Of a DNA stretch of 64,000 nt, positions 34,927-47,140 are shown piece after piece. The DNA comes from Blasia pusilla. Its lineage: Eukaryota; Marchantiophyta; Marchantiopsida; Blasiales. The stretch lies in assembly GCA_050084515.1 (NCBI GenBank), contig CM114273.1, positions 20,770,001 to 20,834,000 of the forward strand, in the 5' to 3' direction. The notes under the pieces were generated by a model. The model saw only the letters and a list, made by a program, of their open reading frames with translations. It made no database searches and had not been told where the DNA came from. Position 1 is the stretch's first letter. Each line of letters starts with the position of its first letter. Both the position numbers and the translations under genes were made by a program.

Positions 34927-37900
34927 CTACAATATCAGACTACAATGCTAAATTTATAACCAAAACTATACTTTCAATTCTTTATCCATTGAATCTTCAA
35001 AGCCCACATTCATTCGGTGGACTTTTTTTCTTATTCAGAATTGTGATTACAGTCGACTCTCTAGCTCTTAAGACCATCACAATGTCACACTTCCTAGCCA
35101 GGGGATTCTCATTATCTATCGATCCACCCATCATTCCCAAACCTTGTCCCAGATATGGTGCACCTCTCCTGCCACTTCTTGTGGCCTCCTCATCAGTGGT
35201 GTTTATTTTCACTCATACTCCACCCATGTATTTACTACATCCACAGCTTCTACAACATCCATACAATCAGGATCTGAGATAGGTGTGCAGAAAGCACCAT
35301 TACCAGCAGGAGATTGTCCTCAAGCTCCAAGCGGCATCCAGTATCTTTCTTGATACCTTGAGTTACTGCACCACCTGGTTGATGATTCGTTATTTCAATC
35401 ACTTGTTTCGTAAGGATTTGGCCAAAATAATTCACCAGCCCTGAGCAAAGGTCAAACCCCAGCAGCAATAAGGTCAACAAAGAAGAACCGATCAAGGAAT
35501 CAAGAATCAAACTCTTTGAAGAACCTTAACACGGAATCCATTTATATATGGGAACATGCTGGTGGGAAGATGTTCTGCTAAGTGGTGGGATCTCTCTGTG
35601 CCTACTGAAGGTTAGGCAGGTTTCCAGCCGCCCAGATAGTGAGTGGATCACATGCTCAACTTCAGCCAGATGGTCTAATCCAGCAAACAGAAAAGGAAAA
35701 CACATCTCCTGCTTCTTTTTGGACCTTAATAATTGTAAGATACTCAACAAGGGCTTGTCAAGAAGCCTGTGCAAGGCAAGACTCAGATGAAAAATATGTC
35801 AGGCGAAAGCTGTAACAAGACAAAAAGTGAACAGTTTTGGAGAGGGTTTGGCAGGCAGGTATGTTTCCATCAGTCAAGGATGCCCTCTTCCCCACCACAG
35901 TTCTAAATGTTTGTCAAATCCTTAATCACACTAATGGTGAATACATGAATGGACACCAGAGTGTGTAGCACTGAGTATTTGCTATTAAGTTTCCTGATGA
36001 CTTTGGTGGCCTAGAATGAGTCCCATCAAAATCTGCTCCCATGTGGGGGATGGATCCACAGCAACTATTCTGCTGAGGTATCACTTGTGACATAACGCAA
36101 TCACTTGTTTATGGTACATCCCAATTGAGCGCCCAGTTGGGGTATGGAAAGTCAATACTGGAAATCTAGACATCTGCTTTCGGGAATGGAGACAGAATTC
36201 CTGGAACAGCTGATCTGTTGATTGTGTTACTAAGAGCAAAACTTTCAACCCTTGCTTCAGGAAGTTATTTCAAAGTTTGCAATTGTTTCCAGGACATGGC
36301 AGACCGACACTCTGAGCATCTCAGCTCAATCATCCTCAGAAAATGATTGAACCCACTACTTGACAATAAATTCAATCTCAAATGTACTGGATCTAAAGCA
36401 CTGATATGTCTACCCAGCTAAGGTTCAATTCACTTACCATGAGACTCATTTGACTCACTCAAGAGGACAAGACAAGTTTCCATGTAGATCTTCTTGTCTC
36501 GGAACGAAACTATGTTATTTACGCGAGCAAAGTGAAAGGCTCATATGCTCCTCACTTACTAGAGTTTTAGGACCGTTCGTGACATGAAGGCACTTAGTTA
36601 GTGAGGCCTTGTAACCTCCTCCATAAGAGAGCTCACCTTACATCATTCGTCTCCTCATCATCATGAGCATTAGATCTCTAATCTGGTGACTTATGCTAGA
36701 AACTGCAAAATTGAAATCATCAAGGGTAGGAATCTGTGTCATCTCCAAATGCCTGTGGTTCACATGAGAGCATAGTCCCTATAGATACCACATGGAGACA
36801 AATTACATTGTTTCAAAGCTCCACCTTGTTGTGCAACGTCTCATTTGAAGTCACAACATTAAGTAGTGTTAAGGGTATTGTAGATAACAAGTAGACCCGT
36901 GACTTGGGAGTTAACTGCTATACTAAGATCTAAAATTTGACCATCCCATCATCTTCATCAAGCCTACCCATAAGATCACAAAAACGTTCACACCTGCTAG
37001 CAACCCCACCTCAATGTGGGAAACTACACAAATGTTCTCTGTTATGTCCACATGCTCTTGCAGCTTTAGGATTACTCCAGGTGACCTAAAGGGTCGATGC
37101 CCTAGAATGTTGCCTTCTGCTTGTCCTCCATTCTAGTAGGCAACAGAGGGTATCCGACTCGGAGATCTAGTGAACTGGAAACTCTATTCTTCATTACTAC
37201 CAGTGATTTGCTTGCAATTCAGCTGCAACTCACCATTTGAGCACAGTATTAACTCCTAGACTAAGACCGCAACTTCAAATACAACATGGTTCTTTTCTGT
37301 GCGAAAACATTCCCATGAAAACAGGCTCTGGAATAAAAAGAGATTGTGGAGCTCTATAACAAACCTTAAACAGATACCCATTAAACTTTAGGAATGGGAG
37401 GGAAGAAGGATAAGCAAGATCAAATTCCTTGAAGTATTCACATACCTGGGTAAAATAGCGTTTACAAAAAGTGAGCTGCTTATCCTGCGCTTCCAACTTC
37501 TTTCTACAACCTTCTCCTTGTCCTCCAAAACTTTGTCTTCTCTACTGGTGACGTAAGTGGACACAGCATTTGGATCCGAAGGTTAGTACTGATTTGATCC
37601 ATCATCTGCAGTGGCCACAGCTACATTTGTGCTAGTTCATTCTTTTACCTTGCTTGAGTCATCACATGATTTGTCGTCCTAAGTCCCGCATACTCCCATC
37701 GACAGGCGACTTAAACCCATTCCTCCTCTGTGTCATCATCCTGTGAATGGGTCCTTGATCAGTATCCTGCAAATTGGCCATTGAGAAAGAGTTATGATGC
37801 CTTTCCAATTGGTTATAGTAAATCATTTGGTACTGTTGTCACTTCTCAACCCCCGGGCTCTTCTAACCCCCAAGAAATGCTCATCTCATTCTCCCATTTT

Positions 37901-38731
37901 CATTGGGAAAGCACCTCAGACAGATAAGATAGAGATAAGACTCACTTCCCTGCCAATTCCATGAATCACTATATCTATAGTACTAATCCCTCTCTACCTT
38001 GCGTCCTTGAACACAAGTCGAACCAAAAATGTAAATTAAGATCAAACAATCCGATCAGAGAGATCAGCCATTAGAAAGTTTGGACGCTTTTCATATGAAA
38101 GTAACAAGCATAATATTCAAATTATGTGAGTCTGGCCGAACATCGGAGCTGCAACAATAATTACCGAAATCGGGGAACAGACCCCAAATAAGGAGGGGTA
38201 TAAATCATCTCGCATCCCGATCTCGGTAGGAGCGTGAAGGAAAACAATTACTCAGCTTGAGATGGCAAGGTGCCCGAAATTCGATATGAAGTCGCTCTGT
38301 ATCCGGCAGAAATGTAATGACCAAATGACCCAGAGATTTCCTTTTCAAATAGTGTTTTGCAGTGGATTATGGGAAAATGGTGCAAGGTTGGTGACCTCCG
38401 AGCATTTTTCATAACAAAAGCGATAGAATGAATATCTGCAAACTTTGCAGTATGCTCCTACCGCAGAAGAGGAAATTTTACGAACAGGATAAAGGCTGAC
38501 ATTCGTGACACTCCACAAGGAAGCCACACTGGTCCCGACGCCAGTAGGTCTACAACTAACCGCATCCATAAGCAGCCAGCCACAACAGCAAAACCTAACC
38601 AAAAAGTACCCAGAACTTATAGAACTCCTGGTAGAGTTCCTCAATGGAACCCGAATGCCAGCTCCTCGACCCTAAATGGGGCTACCTCCAAAACGAAACA
38701 ATAACAAAAAGGCGAAGAAAAACCAACTCAC
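34927..38731 (-). other. SWC4: putative 3.8-kb leader intron of SWC4
   Basis: No coding exon is recognised here. A strong donor (GTAG/GTGAGTTGG) is at 38731-38732, and the acceptor is at 34927. The interval contains a gypsy RT fossil at 37085-37190. The intron is inferred from splice-site quality only. Confidence 0.4.
37085..37190 (-). pseudogene. gypsy reverse-transcriptase fossil
   Basis: The minus strand reads approximately SLDLRVGYPLLPTRMEDKQK followed by a GID-like end. This matches the RT block SLDLQAGYHQLPIRLEDKQK of the element at 60.8-62.1 kb. About 100 bp, with one in-frame stop. Confidence 0.65.
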
Positions 38732-39240
38732 CTACGTCATCTGACGGCGCTCGAATCGCGTCCACAACGCTCGGACCAGCCAGGAAGAAGCTTACATATT
38801 ATCCTTCCACCCCACCACCCCACAATGAGAGGTCCACTGTTCCCAGTCCGCTGCTATAATCTTCAAACAATGACTTATTCTCCCCTCCGCCCTCACAGCT
38901 CGATCTCCCACGACGCGAGAACCTCACTCTCACTACCGATACAGTGTCCGATGAGAGCATTCCATTCCTCCGCAATTTCGAAATCGCAAGTTTGCACATG
39001 GATATAAATCCTGCGATGTGTCAATACCCATTCGGCAACACTTCCTGGAGATCGGGCTTCGCGATCGCTACCCCCAGCAAACAGGCCTTCCCTTCACCCG
39101 GTCGACCCGCGATCTTTATCTCACCCAAGAACATGCCTGCTCTTACAAGAACAAGAGTGGTCGTCGCCGTTTGTATTTTGTAGTCGATGAAATATGGCTA
39201 AAACGGGTACACCGGGCAAGAGAATAAATTGCCGAAAGTT
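38732..39240 (-). promoter_or_regulatory. SWC4: probable SWC4 first exon and promoter region
   Basis: CG-containing, TE-poor sequence upstream of the strong donor at 38731. Minus-strand transcription would start around 38.8-39.0 kb. Short plus-strand frames (38825-39227) have no recognised motif. Assignment is by position only. Confidence 0.35.
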
Positions 39241-39279
39241 AAAACTAACTAATTAGGACCCGTGAATAGGAGATCCATG

Positions 39280-39321
39280 TATATAATTAAAGAGTACAGG
39301 TATATAATTAAAGAGTACAGG
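39280..39321. repeat. 21-bp tandem duplication
   Basis: TATATAATTAAAGAGTACAGG occurs twice without interruption (39280-39300 and 39301-39321). Confidence 0.9.
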
Positions 39322-39792
39322 GTAAAAGACCCGTCCTCTTGTCATCACACGTATCCTTTGTGGTGTGCTCTCGCGATGACGCGTGTAACACGGCAATTGA
39401 ATTTAAATTAACAAATCCGTGAATTTCACCCGCGCATACCATTATATTAGTACCTTTTATCTATGTTAGTCTCCATGGGATATATGTATAATCTTGAATT
39501 TGAGTTATCTTACGTGCTTAGATAGCAAGTGATTCTATCGGCTTAAAAAGATATGTGTAAAAAAGAAAAGTGATCTCAAAATGAAAAGGCACTTTCCAAT
39601 AATAATATAGTTGTGTATGTGACAAAGGTAATTTGTCATGCCATACATCAAGAAATTTGAAATATTATTGGATAGTGCTTTCTTGATTTCCAAACACCTC
39701 TCTCCTTGACATGTGGCAATCGGGCAACAAGAAAATAAATTGTGTTTACCACGATTACTCCCTACACTTCCATGAATATCACGAGCTGCACA

Positions 39793-39838
39793 CTAGTAGT
39801 TAAAAAGTAGTAAGAATGCCCGTGCGATGCACCGGGGT
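39793..39838 (-). mobile_element. Helitron 3' terminus
   Basis: On the minus strand an imperfect hairpin (CCCGGTGCATCGCACGGG, 39819-39836) is followed about 22 nt later by terminal CTAG and then T, matching the hairpin-CTRR/T end of Helitrons. It lies downstream of a helicase in the correct orientation (40081-40876). Confidence 0.75.
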
Positions 39839-40080
39839 CAAAATTTAATTTGCACAACGACCCATTTTCATGGGCTTGGAGTCAAAACTTAATTTGCAAA
39901 ACGATCTCACTTCAATTGGTTCCGAGTTGGACCAAACTTAGAGGATGAAAATTAGTATTGAATAAAAAGGGAAAAATATGACATTCACTTTTGACAAATT
40001 ATGACAAAATAAGTAGAATATTCTAATTAGAACAAAGAGAAAGATAAGAAAGTATGTAGAACTATATCCTTCTATTATTT

Positions 40081-40876
40081 TCAATGTAGCACTCGCTTCT
40101 GATATACAAAATTTCTATTATGTGCTCCAACTTTGTTTGTTGGATGTTGAACATCAACCATCATCATATGAATTGACTTGCTAGAACATACTCTAGATAA
40201 GGCAACATATAATTCCCAATAAGAAAATACAGGATTTGGCAAGTAAAGACCAACTCTATCTAATGTTTGTCCTTGGGACGTATTAATTGTCATTGCAAAG
40301 GCTGGACGAATAGGAAACTGAAATCATCGTAAATCAAAAGGTAAACTTGAATTAGATGCAATCAGCATAATGACTGGAATAAACACTCAACCTCCAATAT
40401 TTCTTCCTGCCATAATAACTCCATTGATAACATGTCAACTAAATCTAACAACCACCAAGCGAGTGCGGTTTGCTTGTCTGCTTGCTCCATTCATATTTTG
40501 TAATAGCAAGAGCAGAGCCCCAATCTTCAAAGTTAAAGAATGAGGTGGTAGGCTCAATGATAAATATGTATTCAGGAATTCATTTGGGTATTCAAACCTC
40601 ATCCCATTGTCACAAACCGAATCTACACTTAAAAAAGTGTGCTCCTACAAAAAGAAGAAAAATCATTAAAATCAAAAGCACAACTCATAATAATAAGAAA
40701 AAATAGTCATTGAATTGAATAAATTTATGAGATTTGATAACTTAATAAAATTACCGCTCCAGGAAATTGCGATATGATTTCCCCATTATTAAAGTCCACC
40801 GTAGTATTCTTCGTTGAAAGAATAGATGTGTCGCTCAAGAAGTCAATATCATTCCACTTGTCAATGTCACGTCTAT
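40081..40876 (-). pseudogene. Helitron RepHel helicase, C-terminal part
   Basis: Helicase blocks on the minus strand, in order: FLSDTSILSTKNTTVDFNN (about 40,790-40,865), then after a probable intron (about 40645-40755) FLSVDSVCDNGMRFEYPNEF, LKIGALLLLLQNMN, NRTRLVVV, and the terminal PIF1-like motif FAMTINTSQGQTLDRVGLYL with LYVALSRV. Two or three stops are present. The protein's preceding part lies at 49311-49860, beyond the retroelement inserted at 40877-49306. Confidence 0.85.
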
Positions 40877-41014
40877 TGTCGTGCGCATACATATCGCTAC
40901 ACAACATACATCGTTGGTCACATCTACACCACACAACACGATCTTCCCCACACACGGGTCGATCCAAACATGTACAAAAAATCAACTCATACATATACAT
41001 GGAGATCACACAAC
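40877..41014 (-). repeat. terminal repeat B2 of element 1
   Basis: Nearly identical to 41498-41635. Both contain TATCGCTACACAACATACATCG and GTACAAAAAATCAACTCATA. It forms the 3' end of the inserted DNA next to the CTAT duplication. Confidence 0.85.
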
Positions 41015-41020
41015 AAAAAT

Positions 41021-41494
41021 AAAGAGTAGTAAAAACAACACACCCGGCCTAAAACTCCACTCCTCAATCTACATCGGCATATCGAGCCTCGTCCACCCTG
41101 TGCTATCAAGGAATCCGGACGCTAGCACCCTAGTCCTATCTCACACACATACAAGAGAGGTGCTCCAACGGCCCAACATGAGAAAGATGGCTTAGGAAAG
41201 CCATCTTCCTCTCTTATATAGGTTTGGGAAGAGCCAAAAGGCTCTTCCCCTAAAAATAGCCCTCTCCTTGGTAACATGCGCGCACAGGTTACCAGGGGCG
41301 GGTGACCTGGTCATCAAGTCATCCGACTGTGAAAGACCTCAACATGAAAGTTGTCAGAAATGACATTCCTGACACAATGGACCTATCCTCAACCTCATCC
41401 GACAACGTGGGACAAAGTTACACTCAAGATAGTCCGCTGCCTCCTACGCCCTATCCACGATAGATCTCGGCCTATCGGCTACTTAGATGTGACA
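41021..41494 (-). repeat. terminal repeat A2 (U3-like) of element 1
   Basis: Its first 167 bp (41494-41328) match 49306-49140 with about nine mismatches by eye. It carries a minus-strand TATATAAG box at 41213-41220, so it looks like a promoter-bearing U3. The rest of A2 has no visible partner at the 5' end. Confidence 0.75.
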
Positions 41495-41497
41495 GCA

Positions 41498-41656
41498 GTC
41501 GTGCGCATACATATCGCTACACAACATACATCGCTGGTCACATCTACACCACACAACACCAATATTCCCCACACACGGGTTGATCCAAACATGTACAAAA
41601 AATCAACTCATACATATACATGGATATCACACAACCGCCCCCCTAGCTGGCAGTTG
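41498..41656 (-). repeat. terminal repeat B1 and polypurine tract of element 1
   Basis: B1 (41498-41635) duplicates B2. Immediately upstream in element orientation is CAGCTAGGGGGGCGG (41636-41650), a polypurine-tract-like sequence. The tract is thus followed by B1 and not by the U3-like block. Confidence 0.7.
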
Positions 41657-41714
41657 GATCCCCCCAACTCCAGATAGAAAATATCACATCTCTCCGACAT
41701 GACCTACTACCCTA

Positions 41715-41856
41715 TACACATCTCGGACACATCCATCATCCCGTGGGAACCACATCTAGAGGGGGGGTCAGACATGACATATGCCACCCTCGAGAACAAC
41801 CATCACATACCAACATGGTGGCTGCACCCCTCGCAGATCCGCACAACATACACCTC
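41715..41856 (-). pseudogene. PHD finger at the C-terminus of pol, element 1
   Basis: The frame following the integrase C-terminal domain reads RCMLCG, then [20 protein letters not shown] and, after a TGA, WMCPRC. Spacing fits C4-H-C3: CxxC, CxxC, HxxC, CxxC. PHD fingers commonly read histone H3 tails (family knowledge). The fusion suggests chromatin-directed integration, an inference. One in-frame stop lies before the last Trp. Confidence 0.85.
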
Positions 41857-41859
41857 AAG

Positions 41860-43020
41860 CCTGCAGTTACCACTGCCAAGCTCGGATCCACTATCCCGTC
41901 TACGTTCAGAAGATGACATGGCGCACAATTGCGCACATGATCCTTCCAAACCATACCATCCCGTCCCTCCAACATGAGGACTCCGGTCGGTAATACCTCG
42001 CGCACACGTAGGATCGTGCGCCATGTAGTGACATCTAGCGTCGTGGGTGCCGCCTGCTGTAAATACACGTAATCTCCAGGATTAAACCTCCTAATCCCTG
42101 GACGATAACCTCCTCCACGAATGGTTGCGTACCTCAGTGTATCTCTATGCTGGGCAATAGCTAAGTTCTCAAAGGCCATAGGCATAACTCTACGAAAAAC
42201 CTCCGCCCTCTAAGAACATGCTTGTACCCACAGATCTGGATCATCAAGATCTAACATCTACGCCATGTCACGTCGAATCGCTGCACGTAAATCTGGCTCT
42301 CTACCAAAGAGCAAAAAATACGGTGAAAATGACGCCAAGGATGTCTGCCAACTAAAGCGATAACCCATAGCCAACCATGGCAACTGTAGGTCCCACTCCC
42401 TCAACTATCCCCGCTGCAAGCCATACTTGCGCAATCCTCTCGTCACCGTCTATACCACTCTCTCCGCCAACCCATCCACCTCAGGATGATCTCTGGACGT
42501 GGTGCGGTGATCTATCAGCGCCTGATCACACAAGGCCTAAAACTCTCCCCTGAACTCGGTACCCTGGTCAGTCAACACCTCCGCCGGTGCACCAAAGTGA
42601 CTAAGCACACGATCTAGAAATGCATAAGTTGTTCCCTCGTTCGCCTTGTCTGGTAGTGCCACCAACTCTATCCACTTGGAGAAATGCTCCACCATGACCA
42701 ACACGTACCTATGATGACGCCCTGTCAATGGCAAAGGTCCTGCAAAGTCTAAACTCCATCGATAACCTAAACCCATAATCGGCAAAGGATGTAACTACGG
42801 AGTGGGAGCATTGAAGGATGCTCGCACTCTGTCACATACCATACATCTGGCCACAAACTCTTGTACCCCAGTATGCATGCCACGCCACCAATACTGAACC
42901 TGGAGTAAGCTGTAAGTACGCTTTACTCCCAAATGTCCCAACTCCTCATGGGCATGTCGCACTACACGTGCTTGCTGGGAAGGATGAGGTACCACTCGTA
43001 GCCTACCATCTCCCCATACC
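41860..43020 (-). pseudogene. integrase, element 1
   Basis: The HHCC zinc-binding part (HAHEELGHLGVKRTYSLLQ .. CMVCDRV) is at about 42825-42970. The DDE core follows: DFAGPLPLTGRHHRYVLVMV, VLTDQGTEFRGEF, then HPEVDGLAERVV with the catalytic Glu. After it comes a C-terminal domain (GDYVYLQQAAPTTLDV) leading into the PHD finger. Several stops (for example near 42538, 42408 and 42258). No chromodomain is seen; the PHD occupies that position. Confidence 0.85.
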
Positions 43021-43740
43021 CGCAAAATATGATTCCCCTCCCACCTGAACCTCCTGGCTCTCTGTAGGATCCGATCCCGCTCCCTAGCACTCACTGTGCT
43101 CGCTATGACGCCAGTGCGCAAGAACTCCACAACCTCCACATCGTCATGGATATCACGACCACATGTCGGCTCCTCAGTGACCTCCGGATCCAAAGACTCA
43201 TCATCCAACCCCACCACAATAGTCATCACCTGTGGCTGACCTACCATAGTCAACCAACAAAGATAGGCAGATGCATGCCAACCGGGTACCATCTCCTCAT
43301 CACTCTCTCCGTGCCATCGAGCTCCCGTGACATCTCTCTGACTCGGACATGGGTTACGACTCAACCCATCCGCATCCTGGTTCAGCCGACCTTGCCTATG
43401 AACCACCTCAAACTCATACTCCTGTAGTAATAGAGCCCACATGGCAAGCTTTCCCGTAAGCTTGTCAGACTCCATCAACCACCTCAACGGCTGATGATCA
43501 GTGATAAGTGTGAAAGGGTTGCCAAATAAATAGCACCTGAAATGTGCGACGGCCCACACTGCAGCCAAGCACTCTCCCTCGTAGGAGCTATACTTTGCCT
43601 ATGTAATGTTGTTCGATCGGCTCGTGTAAGCCACAACGAACTCCCTCTTCTCGTCATCCCTCTGAGTAAGCACTGCTCCTAGACCCAACATGCTCCAATC
43701 CGTATGTAACTGGAATGGGCAATCCCTAACCGGTCTCTGT
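43021..43740 (-). pseudogene. RNase H and linker, element 1
   Basis: Gypsy RNase H blocks LHTDWSMLGLGAVLTQ, YSSYEGECLAAVWAVAHFR, LITDHQPLRWLMESDKLTG and NQDADGLSRNPCPSQ, followed by an acidic linker to the integrase zinc finger. Stops near 43739 and 43601. Confidence 0.85.
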
Positions 43741-44785
43741 TAAATGGGTGAGGACGTCAACCTGTCCTTGAGCTCCTGAAATGCTCGCTCCTTATCATCT
43801 CCCCACAACCAAACCTGATCAAGTCTCTTCAACAAGGTCAAAGACTTTGCGATCGCACTAAAACCCTTGACATACCGTCGATAGAAGTTCGCCAGTCCAA
43901 AAAATGCTCGGACTCGACTCACATCTGTAGGGCGTGGAATTTGCGCAATAGCCTCTACCTTTGTCTGTTGAACGTCTAATCCACTCGGGTATATGGTTTG
44001 TCCCAAGTACTCAATCTGCTCTTGAAAGAATCTGCACTTGCCTGGATGTAACTTCAGTCCGTGTAACTGCAATCGCTGAAACACCTCCTCCAAGTGTCGC
44101 TCATGCTCCTCAACCGTGGAACTGAAGATAAGAATATCATCTATGTAACATAGTACAAAATCCAAGCCAGCCAGAATCCTATCCATCACTCACGAAACTC
44201 TGCAGCGCGTTCTTCAACCGAAATGGTAAGAACCGCCACCGATACAAGCAATCTCTCCCGAACCGATCTATCCCCTGAATGTTGTCTTCTCCTGTCCTCC
44301 AACCTGATAGGAAGCTGATAATAGCCAGCACGGAGATCTAAAGTACTGAAGATCTTTGCATGCCTTACCGCATCAAAGATCTCCTTAGGAGTAGGCATGG
44401 CGTACCGATCTGACCTCGTCTATCGGTTGATAGGACGGTAATCTCCACACATCCGCCTATCCGTCCAATTGCCATACATATCCTTCTTCGCCGGCATGAC
44501 TGTGGCAGATGCATACTCCCCATGTGATAACTCCACAAGTCCTGCCTCCAACAAGTCCTGACTCCTGCTCTGAATCAAGGCTCGTTCCATATCAAAATAT
44601 CCGTAGGGTCGACCAAAGATTGGCGTATCACTAGCCAACTCAATCCGTATCCCGGGATCCTTCAGCGTACCCAAGTCTCTCATACTGAAGGCAAAACAAC
44701 TAACATGCCCTCTCAGAAACCTATGAACTCGCCGTCGCTCTCCTCCTATCAACTTGAGACCTATAATAGGCTCCCAAGTCTCCAT
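43741..44785 (-). pseudogene. reverse transcriptase, element 1
   Basis: Blocks in order: MPAKKDMYGNWTDRRMCGDY, STLDLRAGYYQLPIRLED, a frameshifted WRFLPF segment, then LCYIDDILIFSSTVEEHERH with the catalytic YIDD, and VRAFFGLANFYRRYVKGFS. Frameshifts near 44405 and 44290. It belongs to the Ty3/gypsy RT type by the LPF..YIDD pattern and by order relative to integrase. Confidence 0.9.
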
Positions 44786-45099
44786 CGTGACCTCACTCGA
44801 AGAGGACGCAACCTCTGGCTTTGGTTGCTATGTAGCAACCCTAGTCACCTCTGCAACAACCACTCCACTCTGACCTCCTACACCATGCTCCACATCCGAA
44901 AAATAAACATGTGCTACTCTAGCCGCCTTCGCACTCTCTGCTCGAACGACGTCCCAAGAAGTCCATGGGTGCCTATCTCTCCTCGTCTCGCCCCCAACCA
45001 ATGGTCGACATTGACCACAGAGGCAATGGTCCAACTCGTGGGCGTGGCGACATGGATGACACTCAGATCCGTCTCTCTTTCACCATACCTAGGCTGACT

Positions 45100-45997
45100 A
45101 TCCATGTGAGAGAGTTGAGGTCCATCGCCTGCCCCAACACCTATCTGCGGGATGCCTCAGTCATCCCTGGCACCGCCGTAGTACCGGTAGCAAACCCCAT
45201 GGCATGCTCGCGCTCATCTGCTGTAGGCTCCTCCAATGCTCTGGTCACCTCATCCCAAATCATGCATGGCCCTCCTTGACAAAAGGCATGGGATGCTGGG
45301 AAGCTCACCAACGTAGGTAAGGCTGCCCTCAACTCCCCCACCCTATTGGCTATGGCCAACGGTGGTCTATCATCCCATGTCACCACCTGAGATCGACGCC
45401 CTAAGCCCAAAATAGCATCCACTGTGAGATGTGGTGCTCTCTGGACTCCATCGTATGCTCGACTCAATACCTCTGATGGTATCAGGTTCGTCCACCACAA
45501 TCGTGGACGATGGGCACGTGATCCAACTCTCGCCGCGCGGTCTCATCTCTCTCCACATAAAGGTATTGATGCACTCGTATGCCCGCCTACAATACTGCAA
45601 CCAATCCGCTGCTAATCCCTCCAAAGAGATCTAACACCCTAACACCCTCCTCTAGGCACTTCCACACAACGAGTGTGGTATCCAGTGGGGTCAACGTCTC
45701 CACTCCAAGAGCCCGATCGCCATGTGACTCTTGCTGCTCCGGAATAAAAGCATGACTCCACGCCCGCCTCACGAGGTCGTCGGCACTCCTCTGTAGCTCT
45801 TGAGTTGTACCCCACAATGGTGAAGAGGTCTCGCCAACATGGGAAGAGACACCCGCCATGGCCTGTCTCTCCGTGGGAATATCCGCTACTGGGACATCCG
45901 CCGCATGTGCGTTCCCTTCCAACAACTCTCTTGGCCAGCTAACACTACATGTGAAAGCCGCCAACGTGGTCACAGACTCGCCCCGTGATCGACCACC
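45100..45997 (-). pseudogene. C5-cytosine DNA methyltransferase of element 1, internally deleted
   Basis: Motif I (VLDLFGGISSG) is at about 45600-45640, followed by YLYVERDETARR. The sequence then jumps to the motif VIII part (HRPRLWWTNLIP) at about 45510, so about 300 bp containing motifs IV (PCQ) and VI (ENV), present in element 2, are missing. Downstream are ADEREHAMGFATGTTAV (motif IX-like) and ASRR-stop-VLGQAMDLNSLTW (motif X). It lies between protease and RT. Without the catalytic Cys it cannot be active. Confidence 0.85.
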
Positions 45998-47140
45998 TCA
46001 TCCCACAAACTGCACGGGTAACTGACTCATCCGGCCGTCACCTGACCGCCATCCTGGCCGATAAGCAACGGTCTCCTCCCAAAAGTCAAGGATGAATCCT
46101 AGGGGATATAACACTGTACTCCCCACCAACACATCGTACGACTCGGCAGGTGTCGTAATCGCACGTGTGTGCACCATAGCACTATTTGTCGCATGCTTTG
46201 GCTGGACTTTGACAACTATCTCCTGTCGAGTCATATACTGCATGGGTGATACGCCCCCAATCAAGGTCTGTATCTGGAAGGGACAAGGCTCAATGTCGAC
46301 CTTCTGTAATCCCAACGCCAAACACGCCGCCTTCCCTAACATCAAGGGTTGCGCTCCTGAATCAAGTAAGACGCACTGCGGGTGGTATACTGTCCCCGTC
46401 AGACTAACCAAGCAAAATACTCCAACTCCGTTATCCAATAAGACTACTCCAGGTGTCACCACTGCTCGCTCTATGGCCGGTCGAGCTGGCATATCTACCA
46501 ACTTTGCCGCTGCCGCATGCCATGACTCTATGGGGAACGTCCCGAGCACCGGCTCTGAGGGCAAGTCCACCACCTCCTCAACTACCTCTGAACAAGAAGC
46601 AATCACCTCTCCACGCTCATACAACGTGGCGGCCAGCCGGAACACCTCAGTTGGTCCAACATCCAACGTCGCCAACTCTATGGCAGAAAATAGTGGAGTG
46701 TGACTCACTCTGGTGGCCACCTCCAATACTATGGTCGACACTGACTCCACTCGAGCCCGGATAGGAGTTGTCACTCCAACTCCTCATGACGTCGACGTAG
46801 GTGCCTGAGCTATAGGCACCGCTGGTCGGCGAGGCACCATCGATGGTATGTGTAGTGCCTCCGACAATGTGAATGACTGTGGAACCCTGGCCTGCCGCCC
46901 ATCGGTCCCCTCTGGTGGGTCAATCTCAACTCCACCTCTCGATGGCTCAGTATCTCTCGCAGCACCCCGAGTCACCACTGCAGCTGCCTCAACCTGGGCT
47001 GCACTACACATAAATCCCATACTGGCGAGATCCTCACCCGGGTCAGGGTAAGAGGTAGAAGTTGGAGTCACACTAGCTGCTCGCAGCTCCGTGCCTTCCC
47101 TAAGCTGCATCATCGTCATGGCAACAATCCTCTGCTCCAA
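45998..47140 (-). pseudogene. gag-pol linker and aspartic protease, element 1
   Basis: The protease active site VLLDSGAQPLMLG (DSG) with YDVLVGSTVLYPLGFILDFW at its end. One 258-codon frame (46774-45998) covers it. Upstream frame 47140-46784 (RVPQSFTLSEALHIPSM) is a conserved linker shared with element 2. A stop near 46783 and another at 45998 interrupt the fusion. Confidence 0.85.

Noticed and set aside
38345-38644. Open frame of 99 codons (minus) upstream of SWC4
   Set aside because: No recognisable motif and low-quality composition; it lies upstream of the strong donor but has no splicing or homology support.
40774-41195. Plus-strand frames over the element 1 terminal repeats
   Set aside because: Non-coding repeat sequence, explained by A2/B2 of the minus-strand element.
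42537-42785. Integrase of element 1 as an intact gene
   Set aside because: The catalytic frame is open only locally; stops at 42538 and beyond show that it is a pseudogene.
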